Shown in pieces: positions 14,480-22,852 of a DNA stretch of 38,901 bases. Every line of letters starts with the position of its first letter. Positions within the stretch are counted from its first letter, which is position 1. The DNA is from Eisenbergiella sp963559585. Lineage in GTDB: Bacteria > Bacillota > Clostridia > Lachnospirales > Lachnospiraceae. The notes beneath the pieces are model-generated. The model was not told where the DNA came from and made no database searches. It worked only from the letters and a program-made list of their open reading frames with translations. The stretch is taken from NCBI GenBank assembly GCA_963559585.1, contig CAUWLJ010000024.1:1-38901 (forward strand). Direction: 5' to 3'. A program made the translations under genes and the position numbers.

Positions 14480-14570
14480 GCTATCTGAGCCGGTGCGCCG
14501 CAGATAGCTAAGAAACCGCATTTGCGGTTTCTTATTGCCCCGCCGCTTACGCTTCGGAATGGAGATTAGT
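14480..14570 (+). promoter_or_regulatory. Multi-hairpin leader (family C, copy 2) of nnr
   Basis: GCTATCTGAG...CGCAGATAGC (14480-14508, 29 bases), AAGAAACCGC...GCGGTTTCTT (26-base hairpin, 14509-14534) and the CGCTTACGCTTC-GGAAT-GGAG cassette (14545-14564), then ATG 14571. Compared with the icd leader, hairpin lengths and loop words (GCCGG.GCG) are the same while arm bases change in pairs. Confidence 0.65.
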
Positions 14571-16271
14571 ATGGAATATCTGGTGACGGCAGAGGAAATG
14601 AAGGCATACGACAATGCCACGATACATTGCTTCGGCGTGCCCTCTCTGGTACTGATGGAGAGGGCCGCCTGGGGATGCGCCCGGGTGATCCTGGAGCGGG
14701 ACAGGCGCCTTTCGGAGGCGCTTAACGCGGCGGGCGGGAAGAAAATCACGCCTCCACGCCGGACGCTGGTCCTGGCCGGGTGCGGAAACAACGGAGGGGA
14801 CGGCCTGGCAGTGGGGCGGCTGCTGGCGCAGGCCGGATTCCCTGTGGATTTTGTGCTGCTTTCACGGGAAATGCCTGTTCCCGCCGGGGCGGCAGAGCCT
14901 TCGCAGCTTCCTTCTGATCCTGACAGGGAGGCGGACGAGGAAGGGCGTGTGCCGGCTGTTCTCTGGGAAAAATGTTCCCCGGAGACGCGGACACAGCTTT
15001 CCATCCTGGAGAAGTACGGTTATCCGGTAACCTATAAGCTGCCGGAGCAGGAATATGATATTATTGTGGATGCGCTTCTGGGAATCGGTCTGAAAAAGCA
15101 GGTGTCGGGAAACCTGGCGCGTGCCATAGAGTGGGTGAATGCCCGGAGGGCCTTCGTGCTGTCCGTGGACATTCCATCCGGAATCCAGGCAGATACAGGG
15201 GAAATCTGCGGCTGCGCAGTGCGGGCGGACGTGACGGTGACCTTTGCCTTCTGCAAGAGGGGACTGGCGCTGTATCCCGGAGCAGAGTATGCCGGAGAGG
15301 TAAGGAAAGAGGAGATCGGTATCACGCCGGACAGCTTTCTGGGCAGTCCTCCTGCCATGTTTACCTATCAGCAGGAAATCCGGACACTGCTTCCGGGGCG
15401 GCCCTGCACGGGGAACAAGGGAACCTTCGGGAAAGTGCTTCTGGCCGCAGGAAGCCCTGGGATGGCCGGGGCGGCAGTTCTGGCCGGAGAGGCGGTGCTG
15501 CGCACCGGGGCAGGCATGGTGCGTATCCTGTCCCCTGAGGAAAACCGGGTGATTCTGCAGACGGCGCTGCCGGAGGCGATGCTTTCCCTGTACGACGGAA
15601 CGGGAGGCTGCGTTGAGAATGCAGTCCGCTGGGCGGATGTGATTGCCGTGGGCCCCGGCCTGGGAACCGGGGAGGAGGCCGGGAGAATACTGGAGCTCCT
15701 TCTTGACGGGAAGGAGGCCAGCGGTAAGCCGATGGTGATAGACGCGGATGCCATCAATCTTCTGGCAGGGGATAAGGAGCTGCTGGAGGCACTGATCCGG
15801 AAGCAGGCGGAGGAAGCCTCCAGGAGACAGCTGATCCTGACGCCCCATCCGGGAGAGCTTGCCCGGCTGGAGGGCTGTACCGTGGCGGAGGCGGTTCGGG
15901 ACGCCGTCAGGATTACCGGAAAATGGGCGGACAGGCTGCAGGCTGCCGTCCTGTGTAAGGGAGCACGCACCGTGGTGAGCCGCCCGGACGGCAGCTGCTA
16001 CCTGAATACGAGCGGAAACAGCGGAATGGCGGCGGCGGGAAGCGGCGATGTGCTCACCGGAATTGCGGCTTCTCTGCTGGCCCAGGGAATGGAGGCCTTC
16101 GAGGCCGCCTGTGCGGGAACGTATCTTCACGGCCTGGCAGGGGATGCGGCGGCAGGGCAAAAGGGGCAGTATGGCATGACGGCAGGAGACCTTACGGCAG
16201 CCCTGGGTGTGGTTTTATCAGATGAAAACGCAGGAGGACGGCGCTGCCCGGCGCGTCCCTCCTGGGCTTAG
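14571..16271 (+). CDS. nnr: Bifunctional NAD(P)H-hydrate repair enzyme
   Basis: 566 residues. The N-terminal YjeF_N epimerase domain (about 1-215) has LVLAGCGNNGGDGLAVGRLL and VLSVDIPSGIQADTG. The C-terminal ribokinase-like ADP-dependent dehydratase domain (about 230-550) has GNKGTFGKVLLAAGSPGMAGAA, VDADAINLLA, LTPHPGELARLEG and TSGNSGMAAAGSGDVLTG. Together they epimerise and dehydrate damaged NAD(P)H hydrates. An in-frame ATG at 14535 lies before the ribosome site GGAG (14561-14564), so 14571 is the start. An acidic insert (PSDPDREADEEGRVP) lies within the N-domain. It runs 30 bases ahead of alr, probably as one operon. Confidence 0.95.
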   Translation: MEYLVTAEEMKAYDNATIHCFGVPSLVLMERAAWGCARVILERDRRLSEALNAAGGKKITPPRRTLVLAGCGNNGGDGLAVGRLLAQAGFPVDFVLLSREMPVPAGAAEPSQLPSDPDREADEEGRVPAVLWEKCSPETRTQLSILEKYGYPVTYKLPEQEYDIIVDALLGIGLKKQVSGNLARAIEWVNARRAFVLSVDIPSGIQADTGEICGCAVRADVTVTFAFCKRGLALYPGAEYAGEVRKEEIGITPDSFLGSPPAMFTYQQEIRTLLPGRPCTGNKGTFGKVLLAAGSPGMAGAAVLAGEAVLRTGAGMVRILSPEENRVILQTALPEAMLSLYDGTGGCVENAVRWADVIAVGPGLGTGEEAGRILELLLDGKEASGKPMVIDADAINLLAGDKELLEALIRKQAEEASRRQLILTPHPGELARLEGCTVAEAVRDAVRITGKWADRLQAAVLCKGARTVVSRPDGSCYLNTSGNSGMAAAGSGDVLTGIAASLLAQGMEAFEAACAGTYLHGLAGDAAAGQKGQYGMTAGDLTAALGVVLSDENAGGRRCPARPSWA

Positions 16272-16301
16272 GCCGCCTGAACGCGGCGGAATGGAGCATA
16301 A

Positions 16302-17492
16302 ATGAAAGAGTATCCTGATCAGTATAAAAGGGTATGGGCCGAGATCGACCTGAGTGCCCTTCACAAAAATATGGAGCATATGAAAGAAGCGCTGGCTCCC
16401 GGAACCAGAATGATGGCGGTGGTAAAGGCGGACGGGTATGGTCATGGTGCGGTTCCCATCGCTCATGAGCTGGAAAAGGAGCCCTGGCTGTACGGTTATG
16501 CCACAGCCACTGTGGAGGAGGCCCTGATCCTGAGAGGAGGCGGTATCCGGCGCCCTATTCTGATCCTTGGCTATGCGTTTCCGGATTCCTATGAGAGGCT
16601 GGCCAGAGAAGATATCCGGCCTGCTGTGTTTCGGGAGGACATGCTTCCCCACCTGGCCGCCGCGGCTTCTGCAAGCGGCAGACCCTTCCGGGTGCATATC
16701 AAGGTGGACACGGGGATGAACCGGATCGGCATCCGGCCGGATCCTTCCGGCCTCGCTTTTGTAAAGAAATGCCTGGAAACGCCGGGGCTGGAGGTGGAAG
16801 GGATTTTCACCCATTTTGCCAGGGCGGACGAGGAGGATAAGACGGCGGCCAGAAGGCAGCTTGAGCTGTTTACAGAGTTCAATAAGCGGATTCAGGAGGA
16901 GCTTCATGTGCGGATTCCGGTTCAGCACTGCTCCAACAGCGCGGGGATTGCAGAGCTGCCGGAGGCCAATCTGGATGTGGTGAGGGCCGGGATTTCCATG
17001 TACGGCCTGCGTCCCACGGATGTGGAGCGTCAGATCCCGGTGGAGCTGGCTCCGGTTCTGTCCCTAAGAAGCCGGATCGTTTATATCAAGGAGCTGGAGG
17101 AAGGACAGGAGGTGGGCTACGGCGGGACCTATGTGGCAGAAAGGCCCATGCGTGTCGCCACCATTCCTGTGGGCTATGGGGACGGCTACCCCAGAGGACT
17201 TTCCAACAGAGGCTATGTGCTGATCCGTGGAAAACGGGCTCCCATTCTGGGACGTATCTGTATGGATCAGTTTATGGTGGATGTGACCGGCATTTCGGAG
17301 GCGGCTCTGGATGATGTGGTGACGCTGATCGGGACTGACGGAGAGGAACGGATCACCATGGAGGCGCTGGGGGATCTGTCCGGCCGTTTCTACTATGAAC
17401 TGGCCTGCTGTCTGAACCGGCGCGTGCCCAGAGTGTATGTGAAGGACGGCCGGATCGTGTACCGCAGGGATTCCTTCAGGGATTTTGGGTGA
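16302..17492 (+). CDS. alr: Alanine racemase
   Basis: PLP-dependent racemase making D-alanine for peptidoglycan. 396 residues with the fold-type III barrel then a C-terminal beta domain. PLP lysine is Lys42 in AVVKADGYGHGAV; catalytic Tyr273 is in GYGGTYVAE; HIKVDTGMNRIGIRP and CMDQFMVDVT are further family motifs. The start follows GGAATGGAG, which adjoins a GCCGC-CTGAAC-GCGGC hairpin (16273-16288), a further variant of the hairpin/SD leader seen at leuS and icd. Gene order nnr-alr-mazF is common in Firmicutes. Confidence 0.97.
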   Translation: MKEYPDQYKRVWAEIDLSALHKNMEHMKEALAPGTRMMAVVKADGYGHGAVPIAHELEKEPWLYGYATATVEEALILRGGGIRRPILILGYAFPDSYERLAREDIRPAVFREDMLPHLAAAASASGRPFRVHIKVDTGMNRIGIRPDPSGLAFVKKCLETPGLEVEGIFTHFARADEEDKTAARRQLELFTEFNKRIQEELHVRIPVQHCSNSAGIAELPEANLDVVRAGISMYGLRPTDVERQIPVELAPVLSLRSRIVYIKELEEGQEVGYGGTYVAERPMRVATIPVGYGDGYPRGLSNRGYVLIRGKRAPILGRICMDQFMVDVTGISEAALDDVVTLIGTDGEERITMEALGDLSGRFYYELACCLNRRVPRVYVKDGRIVYRRDSFRDFG

Positions 17493-17595
17493 ATACCCTC
17501 CCGGATTACGGCAATACTATTGTCAGTAGTTCATGAAAACAGCAGGGAGCATACCTTGAGAAGCGCTCCCTGTCAAGGGAGGCGTAGAAATCAAA

Positions 17596-17937
17596 ATGCG
17601 GCGCGGAGATATTTATTATGCGGATTTAAGACCTGTGGTAGGCTCGGAGCAGGGAGGAGTGAGGCCCGTTCTCATCATACAGAACGATGTGGGCAACCGT
17701 CACAGCCCCACTGTGATCTGCGCGGCCATCACATCCAGGATGAACAAGGCCAAGCTGCCCACCCATATCGAGCTTCGGGCGGGCCAGTACGACATTGTAA
17801 AGGACTCTGTGATTCTGCTGGAGCAGCTTCGCACCATAGATAAGCAAAGGCTGAAGGACAAGGTATGCCATCTGGACAAGCCGGTGATGGCCCAGGTGAA
17901 CCGCGCCCTGAAGATCAGCCTGGAGCTGATTACATAA
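17596..17937 (+). CDS. MazF/PemK-type endoribonuclease toxin without adjacent antitoxin
   Basis: 113 residues of the MazF/NdoA family: MRRGDIYYADLRPVVGSEQGGVRPVLIIQND covers the SH3-like core, and ICAAITSRMNKAKLPTHIEL, DSVILLEQLRTIDKQRL are typical. Catalytic Arg (GGVRPV) and Thr (AAITS) are present, so it should be an active mRNA interferase. In Bacillus the MazE-type antitoxin gene lies between alr and ndoA; here the 103-base gap holds only an 8-bp hairpin (CAGGGAGC...GCTCCCTG, 17543-17572) and no RHH frame. The ribosome site (GGGAGG) is about 11 bases from ATG. The MATE gene follows by 15 bases. Confidence 0.93.
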   Translation: MRRGDIYYADLRPVVGSEQGGVRPVLIIQNDVGNRHSPTVICAAITSRMNKAKLPTHIELRAGQYDIVKDSVILLEQLRTIDKQRLKDKVCHLDKPVMAQVNRALKISLELIT

Positions 17938-17952
17938 AGGGAGGAAGGATCA

Positions 17953-19323
17953 TTGGAAGATACACAGAAGACACAGCTTTTTGAGCAGACCCCTGTTCCG
18001 CGGGCGGTTGCAGCGCTGGCAGTGCCCACCATTTTAAGCTCTCTGGTGATGGTGCTGTACAACCTGGCGGATACTTACTTTGTGGGAATGCTCAACGACC
18101 CGGTTCAGAACGCGGCGGTGACCCTGGCGGCTCCGCTGCTTTTGGCCTTTAATGCGGTGAATAACCTGTTCGGCGTGGGCAGCTCCAGTATGATGAGCAG
18201 GGCGCTTGGGTGCAGGGACGAGGAGACGGTGCACAGAAGCTCGGCTTTTGGCTTTTACTGCTCCGTATTTTTTGGAATTCTCTTTTCCATGCTTTATCTC
18301 AGCCTTCAGCAGCCCGTGCTCACGGTGCTGGGAGCGGATGCGGGTACGCGGGAGTCAACCGCTGCCTACCTGTTCTGGACGGTGGGCTGCGGTGCGGCTC
18401 CGGCCATTCTGAACGTGGTAATGGCCTATCTGTTCCGCGCAGAGGGCGCGTCGCTGCATGCCAGCATCGGCACCATGAGCGGCTGCCTGCTGAACATTGT
18501 GCTGGATCCGGTTTTCATTCTGCCCTGGGGACTGGATATGGGTGCGGCGGGAGCCGGGCTTGCCACCTTTCTCTCCAACTGTGTGGCCTGTCTCTACTTT
18601 TTCGTGTTAATGTACATAAAGCGCCGCACCACCCATGTATGTATCCGCCCCGGAATGTTCTGCCTGAACCGAAGGATCGTCATGGGAGTGTGCGGCGTGG
18701 GGATTCCGGCCTCCATTCAGAACCTGCTGAACGTGACGGGCATGACGGTGCTGAACAACTTTACGGCAGCCTATGGCTCCGATGCGGTGGCGGCCATGGG
18801 AATCACTCAGAAGATCAACATGGTGCCCATGCAGATCGCCCTTGGCTTTTCCCAGGGGATCATGCCTCTGATCAGTTACAATTATGCCAGCGGGAACGCT
18901 TCCCGCATGAAAAAAACGCTTGTATTTTCCGCCCGGCTTTCTCTGTCCTTCCTGCTGGTGGTTTCCGTGGGCTACTACGTGGGAGCGGAGGGGCTTACCA
19001 GGCTGTTTATGAAAAACGAAGCGATTGTGGCCTATGGAACCAGCTTTTTGAGAGGCTTCTGCCTTGGCATGGTATTCATGTGCATCGATTTTTTGGCAGT
19101 GGGCGTTTTTCAGGCGGTGGGAATGGGAAAAAATGCGTTTATTTTTGCTGTACTGAGAAAGGTTGTGCTGGAGATTCCGGCGCTGGTGATCCTGAACCGC
19201 CTGTTCCCTCTGTACGGCCTTGCCTATGCCCAGCTTGTGGCGGAGGTGATTCTGGCTGCCGCGGCAGTCATCTCCCTTGCCCGCCTGTTTGGAAGGCTGG
19301 AGGGGAAGGCCCGGAATTCGTAG
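17953..19323 (+). CDS. MATE family multidrug efflux transporter
   Basis: 456 residues with 12 hydrophobic helices and the MATE N-terminal pattern VAALAVPTILSSLVMVLYNLADTYFVG, followed by LFGVGSSSMMSRALG and, in the second half, GVGIPASIQNLLNVTG and GFSQGIMPLISYNYASG. This fits the DinF/NorM-like cation antiporters that export drugs or metabolites. It starts with TTG 17953 after GGGAGGAAGG, 15 bases after the MazF gene, so it is probably the end of the nnr-alr-mazF transcript. No terminator stem with T-run was found before the following carbohydrate locus, but that locus has its own promoter region. Confidence 0.93.
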   Translation: MEDTQKTQLFEQTPVPRAVAALAVPTILSSLVMVLYNLADTYFVGMLNDPVQNAAVTLAAPLLLAFNAVNNLFGVGSSSMMSRALGCRDEETVHRSSAFGFYCSVFFGILFSMLYLSLQQPVLTVLGADAGTRESTAAYLFWTVGCGAAPAILNVVMAYLFRAEGASLHASIGTMSGCLLNIVLDPVFILPWGLDMGAAGAGLATFLSNCVACLYFFVLMYIKRRTTHVCIRPGMFCLNRRIVMGVCGVGIPASIQNLLNVTGMTVLNNFTAAYGSDAVAAMGITQKINMVPMQIALGFSQGIMPLISYNYASGNASRMKKTLVFSARLSLSFLLVVSVGYYVGAEGLTRLFMKNEAIVAYGTSFLRGFCLGMVFMCIDFLAVGVFQAVGMGKNAFIFAVLRKVVLEIPALVILNRLFPLYGLAYAQLVAEVILAAAAVISLARLFGRLEGKARNS

Positions 19324-19357
19324 GCCTTCATCCCCTCCGGCGGCGGGCGGAATGCCT

Positions 19358-19426
19358 GGGAATTTTAGTTTTTGTCAACCTTTTCCACTTTTTGTCATAT
19401 ACTTTCCGGGTCTTTTTCCTTATAAT
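19358..19426 (+). promoter_or_regulatory. AraC-type direct-repeat site and -10 box before GH88 gene
   Basis: GGGAATTTTAGTTTTTGTCA at 19358-19377 is identical to 25123-25142. TTTTTGTCA occurs at 19369 and again at 19389, exactly 20 bp apart, and TATAAT follows at 19421, 32 bp from the second half-site. No good -35 is at the normal distance (TATACT), as expected for an activator-dependent promoter. The transcript leader before GH88 is about 75 bases. Confidence 0.65.
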
Positions 19427-19506
19427 AAATTATGATAGAAGGGCAGACCCATATGGCGCGCAAGGCTGTGTGGGTCTGACAAAAAGCAAAGGAGAAGGAA
19501 AAGCTT

Positions 19507-20658
19507 ATGGACACAAAACGAAGGGAACTGGTTACAAAGGCCTATGACACGGCGGCACAGCTTATTTTGAAGGCGGCGGATACCTTTACGGAGCAGTTTC
19601 CGCCTTCCGCCAGCGTAAACAATTTTTACCGGCCCGGAGCCAATTATGAATGGACGCCCGGCTTCTGGACGGGACAGGTATGGCTGGCCTGGGAGAAGCT
19701 GGGAGATGAGAAGCTGAAAAGGACGGCTGAGATCGAGGTAAAGGATTTCCACAGGAGGATCCGGGAAAGAGACGGGGTGGATCATCATGATATGGGATTC
19801 CTGTACTGTCCCTCCTGTGTGGCGGCGTGGAAGCTGACCGGAAATGAGACGGGAAAAGAAGCTGCCCTGATGGCGGCGGACAATCTGATGGGACGTTTCC
19901 AGGAGAAAGGACAGTTTTTCCAGGCATGGGGAGAGCTGGGCGCGAAGGACAACTACAGACTGATCATCGACTGCCTGCTGAACATGCCCCTGCTGTTCTG
20001 GGCCGGAGAGGTGACGGGAGATCCCAGATATGCAGAGAAGGCCCAGGCCCACATCAGGACGGCCATGGAAAATATTATCCGGGAGGATAATTCCACTTAT
20101 CATACCTTCTTCTTTGATACGGAGACGGGCCTGCCACTTAGAGGCGTGACCCATCAGGGCTACAGGGACGGCTCCGCCTGGGCGAGGGGACAGGCCTGGG
20201 GCGTGTATGGTTCCGCGCTGGCCTATAAATTCCTGCGGGACGATGCCTATGTGGACATTTTCTGCAGGGTGACCGACTATTTCCTGGAGCATCTGCCTGA
20301 GGATAAGATTCCCTATTGGGATTTTGATTTCACCGACGGCAGCGACGAACCCAGGGACTCCTCCGCCTCCGCCATCGCGGTTTGCGGTATGCTGGAGATG
20401 AGCAAATATCTGCCCGAAGAAAAGGCGGCTTACTATACGCAGAAGGCGGAGGAGCTGGTGGAAGCGCTGATCAGAGAGTGCGCCGTCACCGATCCTTCCG
20501 TTTCCAACGGCCTGCTTCTGCATGGCACCTACGCGAAAAGCTCGCCCTACAACACCTGTAAGGACAACGGTGTGGACGAGTGCGTGGCCTGGGGGGACTA
20601 CTTCTATATGGAGGCGCTTACCCGCCTGATGAAGGATTGGGAGCCTTACTGGTATTAA
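19507..20658 (+). CDS. GH88 unsaturated uronyl hydrolase
   Basis: 383-residue (alpha/alpha)6-barrel enzyme that removes the 4,5-unsaturated uronic acid left by polysaccharide lyases. Candidate catalytic Asp95 (HHDMGFLY) and Asp155 (IIDCLLNMPLL) have the spacing of Asp88/Asp149 in Bacillus UGL. QGYRDGSAWARGQAW, DFDFTDGSDEPRDSSASAIA and CVAWGDYFYMEAL are further family motifs. There is no signal peptide, so it acts in the cytoplasm on imported oligosaccharides. The family covers glycosaminoglycan disaccharides and other uronosides; the substrate cannot be read from sequence alone. First gene of the locus; ribosome site AAAGGAGAAGG. An 83-base gap with a GGCGGCC/GGGCCGCC hairpin leads to the next gene. 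Confidence 0.94.
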   Translation: MDTKRRELVTKAYDTAAQLILKAADTFTEQFPPSASVNNFYRPGANYEWTPGFWTGQVWLAWEKLGDEKLKRTAEIEVKDFHRRIRERDGVDHHDMGFLYCPSCVAAWKLTGNETGKEAALMAADNLMGRFQEKGQFFQAWGELGAKDNYRLIIDCLLNMPLLFWAGEVTGDPRYAEKAQAHIRTAMENIIREDNSTYHTFFFDTETGLPLRGVTHQGYRDGSAWARGQAWGVYGSALAYKFLRDDAYVDIFCRVTDYFLEHLPEDKIPYWDFDFTDGSDEPRDSSASAIAVCGMLEMSKYLPEEKAAYYTQKAEELVEALIRECAVTDPSVSNGLLLHGTYAKSSPYNTCKDNGVDECVAWGDYFYMEALTRLMKDWEPYWY

Positions 20659-20742
20659 ACAAGACAGAAAACGGACAGAGGCGGCCTGCGGAGCGGGCCG
20701 CCATATTAAACCGAAAAGAGATACATATAGATGGAGGAACCT

Positions 20743-22797
20743 ATGAAAGGAAAGAAATTTTATGACAGACCGGATTCCAGCTATTTTGTGCCGGACGCCG
20801 GAGCGGCTGCAGACTACTGCAGAAGGCACTGGCCGGAGGAAACAGAGCACATCCTGAGAATTGCGGATGAGGTATGCCGGAACTTTTTTTTATTTGACCT
20901 GAACTGGGATATGGAGAGAACCTACGAGCCGGTGGTTTTTGATAAGGAGATCGACTGGAGCATCCGTCCCAATGGGGATCCGGAGTTTGTGTGGCAGTTT
21001 AACAGACACCGCTTTTTTATCTGCCTGGGACAGGCCTATGCGCTGACCGGGGATGATAAATATGTGAAGGGTTTTTTGCGCCTTGCCACGGACTGGATGG
21101 ATAGAGTTCCTTTGAAGAAGGAGAATGAGACAGGCCCCTGGCGTATGCTGGAGACGGGCCTGCGCGGAGAGACCTGGACGAAGGCGCTGCGCTATTTTAA
21201 GGACAGCCCTCTGCTTGCCGAAGACTTTCTGGAGCGTTTTCAGTCCTGCTTAAGGCTCCATGCCGAAAGGCTGGTGGAGAAGGGCGGGGACGCAAGGCTT
21301 CAGAGCAACTGGTGTGTGCTGGAGAACAGCGGCCTGTTTGAGATTGCACTTGGCCTTCCGCAGGACGAACAGACCCGGGAGTGGATTTCCATTGCGCTGG
21401 ACCGTCTGAGCCGTTCCCTGCGCGTTCAGGTCTATGAGGACGGAAGCCAGTGGGAACAGTCTCCCATGTATCACAACGAGGTGTATCACTGCCTGTGCTG
21501 CGTCATCTATCTGGCAGAAAAGAACGGAATCCGGCTTCCCGAGGGCTTCCGGGAGCATGTGCACAGGATGGCGCGGGTGAATCTGATCTGGAGAAAACCG
21601 GACGGACATCAGTTCACCCATGGAGATTCGGACGATACGGAGCTTACGGACGTGCTGGCTATGGGCGCTTATCTGTTCCGGGATCCCCAGCTGAAATACG
21701 CCTCCTCCCCCCGCCTTGACTTCGAGGATGCCTGGGATTTCGGAAGGGAGGCCTGGGAGAGCTACGAGGCCATGGAGGCGGAGGAACCGGACTTTACCTC
21801 CGCCCGGCTTGACGATTCCGGGAACTATTACCTGCGCCAGAGCTGGGAGAGGGATTCCAACCTGCTGCATTTTGCCTGCGGAACCATGAGTACGGGGCAC
21901 TGCCATGGGGATAAGCTCCACATCAGCCTGGTGCTGAACGGTGAGGACGTACTGGTGGACGGGGGCCGTGCCACCTACATGAACGTACCTCTGCGCTTTG
22001 AGCTGAAGGACAACCCGGGCCACAACACCACCACGGTGGACGGAAAATCCTTTACCGCCTTTGAGGACTCCTGGTATACCCGTAAGCTTTCCCTGCCTGT
22101 GAACCGTTTCTTCCGAAAAGGGAGACTGGCGGAGTATGTGCAGGGAGGCCATCTGGGCTATATGGAGGACGGCATTTTTGTGAACCGCCGCTGTATCTGG
22201 ATCAAACCGGATATTTATATCATCAATGATGAATTCTATGTCCCTGGCAGGAAAGGCCAGGAGGGAGACGCCTCCGGCAGGCATACCTACAGGCAGTTCT
22301 TCCATCTGGCGCCGGAGGGCGAAACCCGGGTTCAGGATGGAGGGGCCGTCTTTACAGGAAAGGAGACGAAGGCCTTCTTCTCCTTCCCCACGAAAGGGAT
22401 TACCCTGGAGCAGAAGAAGGGAACCTGCTCTGCCCACTACAACCAGAGCCAGGAGAATGTGTGTGTGCAGAGCGTTCTGGAAAAGGAAGGCTTTGCCAGC
22501 ATGCTTACGGTGATAAACGGAGGCCCGAAGGAGACGGCGGTTCCTGCATGCGTGGAGCTGATTCCGGTGTCCAGCCACACTATGGGCAGGGAATTTGAGG
22601 AGTGGGAGGCCCAGGCGCTCCGTATCTGCGTAGAGGACAGGTGCTATGTGGTGATCATCTGCCATGACGAGGTATTCCACGGGTCGGATGCTCTGATTGC
22701 CGGGAACTGCTTTGCGGCAGGAAACGTGTGTGTGTTCGACCGGACGGGCTGCGCGCAGGAGCAGAGACTCTACGCAGGAGAGGTGCTGCATGTTTAA
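20743..22797 (+). CDS. Heparinase II/III-family polysaccharide lyase-like protein
   Basis: 684 residues. The N-terminal helical toroid domain has QFNRHRFFICLGQAYALTGDDKY, GPWRMLETGLRGETW and SNWCVLENSGLFEIAL. The C-terminal beta-sandwich has STGHCHGDKLHISLVLNGEDVLVDGGRATY and NPGHNTTTVDGKSF, the usual heparinase II/III core with its His-rich strand. No signal peptide is present, so it should be cytoplasmic, unlike secreted lyases. With the GH88 enzyme it gives a lyase plus unsaturated-uronyl hydrolase pair. An ATG at 20731 is in frame but sits before the GGAGG (20733-20737); 20743 is preferred. No sulfatase gene is present, so the substrate may be unsulfated. Confidence 0.92.
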   Translation: MKGKKFYDRPDSSYFVPDAGAAADYCRRHWPEETEHILRIADEVCRNFFLFDLNWDMERTYEPVVFDKEIDWSIRPNGDPEFVWQFNRHRFFICLGQAYALTGDDKYVKGFLRLATDWMDRVPLKKENETGPWRMLETGLRGETWTKALRYFKDSPLLAEDFLERFQSCLRLHAERLVEKGGDARLQSNWCVLENSGLFEIALGLPQDEQTREWISIALDRLSRSLRVQVYEDGSQWEQSPMYHNEVYHCLCCVIYLAEKNGIRLPEGFREHVHRMARVNLIWRKPDGHQFTHGDSDDTELTDVLAMGAYLFRDPQLKYASSPRLDFEDAWDFGREAWESYEAMEAEEPDFTSARLDDSGNYYLRQSWERDSNLLHFACGTMSTGHCHGDKLHISLVLNGEDVLVDGGRATYMNVPLRFELKDNPGHNTTTVDGKSFTAFEDSWYTRKLSLPVNRFFRKGRLAEYVQGGHLGYMEDGIFVNRRCIWIKPDIYIINDEFYVPGRKGQEGDASGRHTYRQFFHLAPEGETRVQDGGAVFTGKETKAFFSFPTKGITLEQKKGTCSAHYNQSQENVCVQSVLEKEGFASMLTVINGGPKETAVPACVELIPVSSHTMGREFEEWEAQALRICVEDRCYVVIICHDEVFHGSDALIAGNCFAAGNVCVFDRTGCAQEQRLYAGEVLHV

Positions 22798-22852
22798 AGC
22801 CTGTTTTGAAGCATAAGAGAGGACGGCCGCCTTCCGGCGGCCGGAGAAGAAG

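Noticed and set aside
21250..22791. Very long antisense open frame (513 codons) opposite the heparinase-family gene; similar ones lie opposite leuS, nnr, the DUF5696-like gene and the exporter, and in another frame of the MATE gene
   Set aside because: No ribosome sites at their starts, His/Arg/Leu/Pro-biased composition, and the opposite strands encode recognisable families. They follow from GC-rich codon use.
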